NCBI GenBank assembly: GCA_017165825.1
Contig: CM029386.1
Span: 20,634,566 to 20,698,565, forward strand
Direction of reading: 5' to 3'
Origin: Hepsetus odoe
Lineage: Eukaryota > Chordata > Actinopteri > Characiformes > Hepsetidae
DNA: 64,000 bases
The notes beneath the pieces are model-generated. The model worked only from the letters and a program-made list of their open reading frames with translations, did no database searches and was not told the origin of the DNA. The position numbers and the translations under genes are program-made. Below, in pieces: positions 59,201 to 64,000 of the stretch (positions within the stretch are counted from its first letter, which is position 1; every line of letters starts with the position of its first letter).

Positions 59201-61988
59201 ACATCAAAGCATTTGCTCCAGCTCCTGAAAACCATGGCGATTCATATCCCGATTTGAACCCTCTCATTCTCAATCAAAATGTAGCGTTGATATGTGTTCA
59301 AAAAATTTGAGTAGGCATCATGTGAACCATCCTTTGAGTTAAATGTACTGGTTCTAAGAACCTACTTTGGGCAGCTATAATGTAAAACAAGGCCAGTATT
59401 ATTCATTTAGAGTATTATTAGAGTAAAAACGACACACCATACCTCCCATCAGCCCTCACTGCTCTAGACGAAGGCTCCTTACGTCCTGATGGCTTAGGAA
59501 GAGGATTCACAATCTCTATAGCTGCGGGCAGGGAAACAGATTCAAACAGCAGGGACTGCATATCTACTCACTGCAGAGTCAACATTTAATGTTACGTGCG
59601 CTGGCCATTTTCAGATGCGTTTACCCTTTTGTACCTTGTATCGCATTCATTTTGTGCATCTGTCATTGTGAACCATAGCACACAGTGAACCACAAGAAAA
59701 TTCACCTTTTCTTTTAACCCACACACTGTGCAGATATGTCCAGTGCCCAGGAAGCAGTGATGGGGTCAGTACCTGACCCCAAGGGGGCCTCAGGGTAACA
59801 TACTGGACTGGGATTCGAACCCATGGCCTCCTTTTCCTGGAGCCTAGTCCTTAAACACTATTCCACCGCCTGCCCCAAATTGTCACACACTGCAATGACT
59901 GCACCCAGGGAGCATTGATGGGGATGGTACCTTGCTCAAGGGTAATTCAGAGTAACCTTCTGGACCAGGACTTGAACCCACCACCTTTCAATCATGAGGG
60001 CAAGAACCCAACCACTACAGCCACCACTTTGATGATGTGATCTGCACCTTCCTAGCAGAATCATTAGTTATTGTTCTTCTTACACACTCCACGGTCTCGG
60101 TGTCTGTCAGTAAACTGAGAAAGTTTTTCCCTCATTCTGTTGATGTGCTGCTCTCGGCGCCTCAGTTCCGCCCCCTGCTGGCTGAAGCGAGACTGCAGTT
60201 TTGCATTCTGGGGAAGTGGGGGAGGGGAGAGAGAAAATGGTGCCGTGTGAGGTTTTAGAGAAAGATAATGATGTTACGTCCAACAAACATACAGGCACCT
60301 GTTCCCAACAGCACTCCTACCTTCTCCCGCTCCCACCGGAGCGCGTCCTGCAGCCTCGCAACGTACTGATCTCTCTCAGCAAGCAGCTCCTGCAAAACAG
60401 AGAGGGGACAGTGCAGGACCAAAAGTCTTGAGCCTCTCATTTCTTCATATTTTGCTTTGAAAGAGTCAGACTCAGGACAGTGATAGGGACAGTACCTTGC
60501 TCAAGGGTGCCTCAGGGCAACCTATTTGTCCAGGATTCGAAATCAAAAGCTTGTGGGTTTGTTTGTTTAAATAAAACAGAATAGACAGTTTGTCACCATT
60601 TGTTCATCAAATGAACCCTTAATGGAACTAAATCAGCAGATGCTGATGGAACTGAACAATGGCTGGAGAGATCAGAAACCATATAATTTTCTTCCAATCA
60701 ACGTTCATATCTTTACTGCTCCTCTCACCTTTTTACTGTATGCATTTATTCCTGAAGTTACTCAGTGGTGTTTACTGCCCAGATACAGTACCATATAAGC
60801 TTGCATATGAACATTTATGTACCAACAAACTTCAGTATCCGATTAATGAGGTTTCCTAAAATCCGATCCGATCTCCATGAACAAGCCTCTCAGCTCCTGT
60901 GTGTCATTTCTGTACCTGAAGAGAGCTCTTGCCTTTCTCTTCTTCCTGGAGGATCCTGTAGGAGGTGCTGTGGGGTGGGCTGGTCTGCAGCGACACATGA
61001 ACATTCTGCAGTTCTTGGAAGAGGAGAAAAAGCAGAAATATTCCTTCTCACACACTCGACTGTTCATATCCACCCAATGTGTATCCATAATCACTGGCCC
61101 TTTTATCAGAAAAACCTCGAAAGGTGTTAAACAGGTGTATTTTGGGGCAGCGGTGGCCTAGTGTTTAGGGACTAGGCCCCATAATTTTAAGGTTGTGGTA
61201 CAAAGTCCCAGACCAGTAGGTTACCCTGAGGTTCCCTTGAGCAAGGTACCAGCACTGCTCCCTGAGAGTAGGTTTAATACAGAGGTTGCATTTGTTGTGG
61301 TCTCCACAACCACTTTCACTTTGAGGCCAAATGCTGTTCTATGAGGCTTCCTCTACTCCACTCAGGACTGGTCAGTTGCTAACCAATGCCAGCCAGATGC
61401 ATCTGGTCCATTTTCAGCACAGCAGTGTCATTAGCATAATGCTAATAAAAATGTGGCTGAACTGGGAGTGTATCAGGCACAATGGTTTTGCTGAGGTTGG
61501 TGTCACTGATTGGCTAAGAGTGATCTACCCAAAATATCTGAGGTGCTGTTGCCAAGGCACTGATGAAGGGATAGTAAGTCAACAGATGTGCTATAGTCCA
61601 TAACTACACCTCAACAATGTAGGGGATTTCCAATAAAGTGGCCACTGGGAGGAAGTAGGAGGTAGGGGTGGGTGATGGGGTAAAATCGTACTGCCCTGAA
61701 TCCAGAACTAATCCAGAAGGACTAATGAGGTTTTCTTCATAAAGAAACATGCAGCTGCTCACTGTCCTTCAGCTGCTGACAGCATCACAACACACTAATA
61801 AAGTGTCCTGTCAGTGGAAGTGCAAGGTGAGTGTTTCTAATAAAGTGGCCAATGACGGGGCGCAAAAGTTGATGTTTCCAATAAAACGGCCAGTCAGTTC
61901 TGAAATATCGAAAAGCATGCACTATACCTGAGATCTCTTGAACTTTGGAAGAAGATACCAAGGATCTTCCACCATGTCTGTACGCCAT
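56118..61988 (-). CDS. SSX2IP/ADIP-like coiled-coil protein, 12 exons
   Basis: SSX2IP (afadin- and alpha-actinin-binding protein) acts at adherens junctions and centriolar satellites. The exons on minus are 61988-61928, 61013-60916, 60389-60321, 60207-60084, 59521-59443, 59120-59003, 58628-58475, 58309-58206, 57356-57195, 56821-56704, 56453-56303 and 56208-56118; phases close to 442 aa. The best match is SYHLEEWERLQDRGLELKRQ with FTDAAIRLGHE and KQQFL, corresponding to the SSX2IP C-terminal coiled coil. Upstream exons (LLAERDQYVARLQDALRWE, RRREQHINRMREKLSQF, LEEELEQSRELVRVQQQLLE) are heptad-like helices in the same order as in SSX2IP. It ends TDKYTDDWPY. At 442 aa it is shorter than human SSX2IP (614 aa) and lacks its N-terminal part, so it may be a divergent paralogue. 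The exon 8 donor GAG|GTCCTC is poor. I give no symbol because a or b paralogy cannot be set. Confidence 0.78.
56212..56246. repeat. (GA)n at last SSX2IP-like acceptor
   Basis: On minus it is (TC)n ending in CTCAG at 56209, forming the polypyrimidine tract of the last exon. Confidence 0.92.
57036..57167 (-). mobile_element. tRNA-headed SINE, minus, partial
   Basis: GGGGAGCAGTGATTGGGACG and GGTACCTTGCTAAAGGGTAC blocks, then a diverged head. It lies in the SSX2IP-like gene, next to exon 57356-57195. Confidence 0.7.
57938..58178. mobile_element. Two SINE fragments in opposite orientation
   Basis: A minus fragment at about 57938-58067 (GGGGACGGTACCTTGGTCAA, GGGACTAGAACCCACAACC) is followed by a plus fragment at about 58098-58178 (GGTTACCCTTGAGCATGG). 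Both are diverged and intronic. Confidence 0.65.
59653..60028 (-). mobile_element. Two consecutive SINE copies, minus
   Basis: One copy at about 59653-59878 (GGGATTCGAACCCATGGCC, ACTATTCCACCGCCTGCCCC) is followed directly by a second partial copy at 59880-60028 (GGATGGTACCTTGCTCAAGG, GACTTGAACCCACCACC). They lie between exons of the SSX2IP-like gene. Confidence 0.78.
60470..60545 (-). mobile_element. SINE fragment, minus
   Basis: Core only: GACAGTACCTTGCTCAAGGG, CCTCAGGGCAACCTA and a decayed B box. Confidence 0.65.
61143..61325 (+). mobile_element. tRNA-headed SINE, plus
   Basis: GGGGCAGCGGTGGCCTAGTG head, AAGTCCCAGACCAG in place of a good B box, GAGGTTCCCTTGAGCAAGG, and a CACTTTCACTTTG end. 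It lies in intron 1 of the SSX2IP-like gene. Confidence 0.8.
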
Positions 61989-62654
61989 TGTTTACACCAG
62001 GCCTACACCATGCATCCACACATTCCTAAATATATAAAAACAGACCGAGGCCGAGTCAACAAACCAACCTTCTGGAAACATGTAATTGTCTGTCTGTCTG
62101 TCTATCTGTTCTTTACCTGTTAAAAAAAACATTTTCTCTTCTCCAGGGCAGATCTTACAGCAGTCCAACAGTGAAAGTGTCAGGTATAACCTCAGAGTGC
62201 TCTCAGTCCCAGCTCAGGTGACTCTGATTGCTCACTCAATTCATGAACTCTAATTACAGCTGCAGCAGATTCCCTCGGTTCTCTTCTCTCTTTCCTTGCC
62301 TTCCAGCAGGAGAGTTACGTCCATGTGCCTGCTTTGTGAAGTTTCTATACTGCTCTGCGTAAATGTTATTTTTATGTTGTGCCATATTTAATGCTAATTA
62401 AATTTAAATAATAACCATCAACACTCATTGAGGTGCATTAAAGAATGAACCATCAATACTGTGTTCAACATACACTCATTTATCTGAGGCTAAAATATTA
62501 ACACAGATGGCCACATGCTCATTTTTATTACTGTTTAAAATGGGATACGTCTAATTTTACTAGGAAGCTGATTCATTCACTCCTTTTCCCCCATTCTTGT
62601 TCTCTCTGTGTGTTTCCCTGCTGTCAGATCTTTCTATGTTATGAGTCTTGGTGG

Positions 62655-62826
62655 TGATGTTAAACAATCCATTGCATTTAACCCACAATGTTCAGCAGCC
62701 AAATCCAGCACCCAGGGAGCAGTGATGGGGGCGGTACCTCGATCAAGGGAACGCTACTGGTTCAGGAATCAACCCCACATCCTTCTGATCCTTATGCCTA
62801 TTCCTTAAACACTAGGCCACCACCAT
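62655..62826 (-). mobile_element. tRNA-headed SINE, minus
   Basis: CAGGGAGCAGTGATGGGGGC, GGTACCTCGATCAAGG and a head ending in TTAAACACTAGGCCACCACC on plus. Confidence 0.72.
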
Positions 62827-63457
62827 CCCAGAACATCAGAACCTTGAGGTTTCAGGCGGTACCTCTACCTTTTTATTGTGACCAGCACCCCCTGGTGGTC
62901 AACTGCACACCCTTAAACTCTGCATCAAACAACCTAAATAACCAAGAAAGGGATGAATTGTGCTCTTCTGGGTTTTCTTTTATGTTGTGTGTCATATGAG
63001 TTTTTGAACTTGAGAACAGTGCAAAGTTGCCAAATAAAAGGTTCCCTCAAAAAAATGTTTACTAGTGAAGAAAGGAACCGGATTTCTCCTTCAATGGCAG
63101 CATGGCCTGTACTCCTTGTGCAAAGTGATGTCATAGAGTACCCTGTGCTCAGCATGTTGACCATACGGCTCCCTCGTGGGCTGAAGCAGGATTTTCACTG
63201 GGCTTTCTGCTGGTAGATCCTGAGAGCAATTCTGAGCTTGTGCGAGCGAACTGGAGATTCGTGGCTTTAAGGAGGGACTATTTGCTGAAATGGAGTTGTT
63301 TAAAACAGTGTATTACTGGACTTGGTTATTTTTAAGCAGACACAGGTTATATGCTAGCAATGCTGATTTGCTGCTAGTTATTTTGGGCAGGGGTCTGTTA
63401 AGTGTTTGATAAAGCTTTAGAGAAAACAGGGGGAGGTTTTTTCAGTGTAAAGTTCTA

Positions 63458-63672
63458 TATGAAAGTGAAAGTGGCCATTCTTGTCATGGAGCACACATAA
63501 CACATTACACATTGAACCACAACAAAATTGGACTATTGGCTCTGAAAGCTGCCTGGGAAGCAGTGACAGGCACAGAACCTTGCTCAAGGGTACCTCAGGG
63601 CAACCTACTGGTAACCCGCAGTCTTCCGATCCTGTGACCAACTCCCTAACCACTAGGCCACTGCTGCCCCTC
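63458..63672 (-). mobile_element. tRNA-headed SINE, minus
   Basis: ATGAAAGTGAAAGTGGCC end, GGAAGCAGTGACAGGCAC, CTTGCTCAAGGGTACCTCAG, then TAACCACTAGGCCACTGCTG. The B box is deleted. Confidence 0.8.
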
Positions 63673-63865
63673 ATATATATAAATAAAGTGTACCAGGAAG
63701 TAGAGAGGCAAATCCTTCACTGTGTCTGAAACACTGATTTATTCACTGCTCCCTGCTCAGTATGTCAAGCACTGAACTGTGCTGTCCAGCTGTCGTTATT
63801 GCAGAGAGGACTGTTATAGACTATATTGTGCCCTCAAAGTGTCCCACATGACATCAGGAAAAGTA

Positions 63866-64000
63866 GTTTTGATGCTGTCCATCATAACATACTTCTTTCC
63901 GTCTCATTGAGCTGTCTGGCACTGTTTCTTCTTAGACAGCAATTCATCAAACAAGGTGTCACTCAGGGATCTGTTCTTCATCTTAGTTTTCATCTTTTCC
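63866..64000 (+). mobile_element. LINE reverse transcriptase fragment, runs off window
   Basis: One plus-strand frame reads SFDAVHHNILL, then RQQFIKQGVTQGSVLHLSF. These resemble the non-LTR RT signatures FDTVDHNILL and QGVPQGSVLGPLLF (RT motifs 3 and 4). Substitutions such as LHL for LGP and a shortened middle show decay. It differs from the tails at 645 and 41055, which lack this part, and fits an L2- or CR1-like element. The right end is cut by the window. Confidence 0.7.

Larger units (their letters stand above)
61989..63865. other. Upstream of SSX2IP-like gene, no gene seen
   Basis: No further coding exon is supported. Two minus-strand SINEs lie within and are listed separately. The SSX2IP-like 5' UTR and promoter must start here or beyond the window. 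The DNA near 61989 is not CpG-rich. Confidence 0.4.

Overview
The window is vertebrate nuclear DNA, almost certainly from a ray-finned fish. It shows GT-AG introns, CpG-rich promoters, dense (CA)n and (GA)n microsatellites, many copies of a tRNA-headed SINE and 5'-truncated LINE tails. It carries no bacterial or viral gene set. Family names come from recognised protein motifs; no database search was possible. Where I chained exons by hand, splice phases closed without a frameshift, which is the main support for the models.

Layout, left to right: (1) 1-2.1 kb, a LINE tail, a SINE and a possible first coding exon of an unidentified minus-strand gene at a CRE-bearing CpG-rich start. (2) 5.2-10.6 kb minus, a LUC7-like U1 snRNP splicing factor closest to LUC7L2 (9 exons, 416 aa). 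(3) 10.6-18 kb, its CpG promoter and a repeat-rich intergenic stretch. (4) 18.1-26.1 kb minus, mri1 of the methionine salvage pathway (6 exons, 353 aa). (5) 29.5-42.8 kb minus, cc2d1a (28 coding exons, 990 aa, four DM14 domains and a C2 domain). (6) 43.9-48.8 kb plus, a BRME1-like meiotic gene (941 aa) sharing a bidirectional promoter with cc2d1a. (7) 50.5-55.5 kb minus, nanos3, with a 29-nt first coding exon and a 4.2-kb intron made almost wholly of two different tandem arrays. (8) 56.1-62.0 kb minus, a short SSX2IP/ADIP-like coiled-coil gene (12 exons, 442 aa). (9) The right edge enters a decayed LINE reverse transcriptase.

The order mri1, cc2d1a, brme1, nanos3 resembles the human 19p13.13 neighbourhood as I remember it (MRI1, NANOS3, C19orf57/BRME1, CC2D1A). 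This supports the two less conserved calls. The genes do not form one pathway, but brme1 (meiotic recombination) and nanos3 (germ cell maintenance) are a tail-to-tail germline pair whose candidate poly(A) signals lie about 30 bp apart.

The most unusual features are the satellite-filled nanos3 intron, in which both arrays have periods divisible by three and so give long meaningless ORFs; the repeated placement of (TG)n or (TC)n runs directly against splice sites in cc2d1a, mri1 and the SSX2IP-like gene; and a recently amplified 28-29 residue repeat inside the BRME1-like protein.
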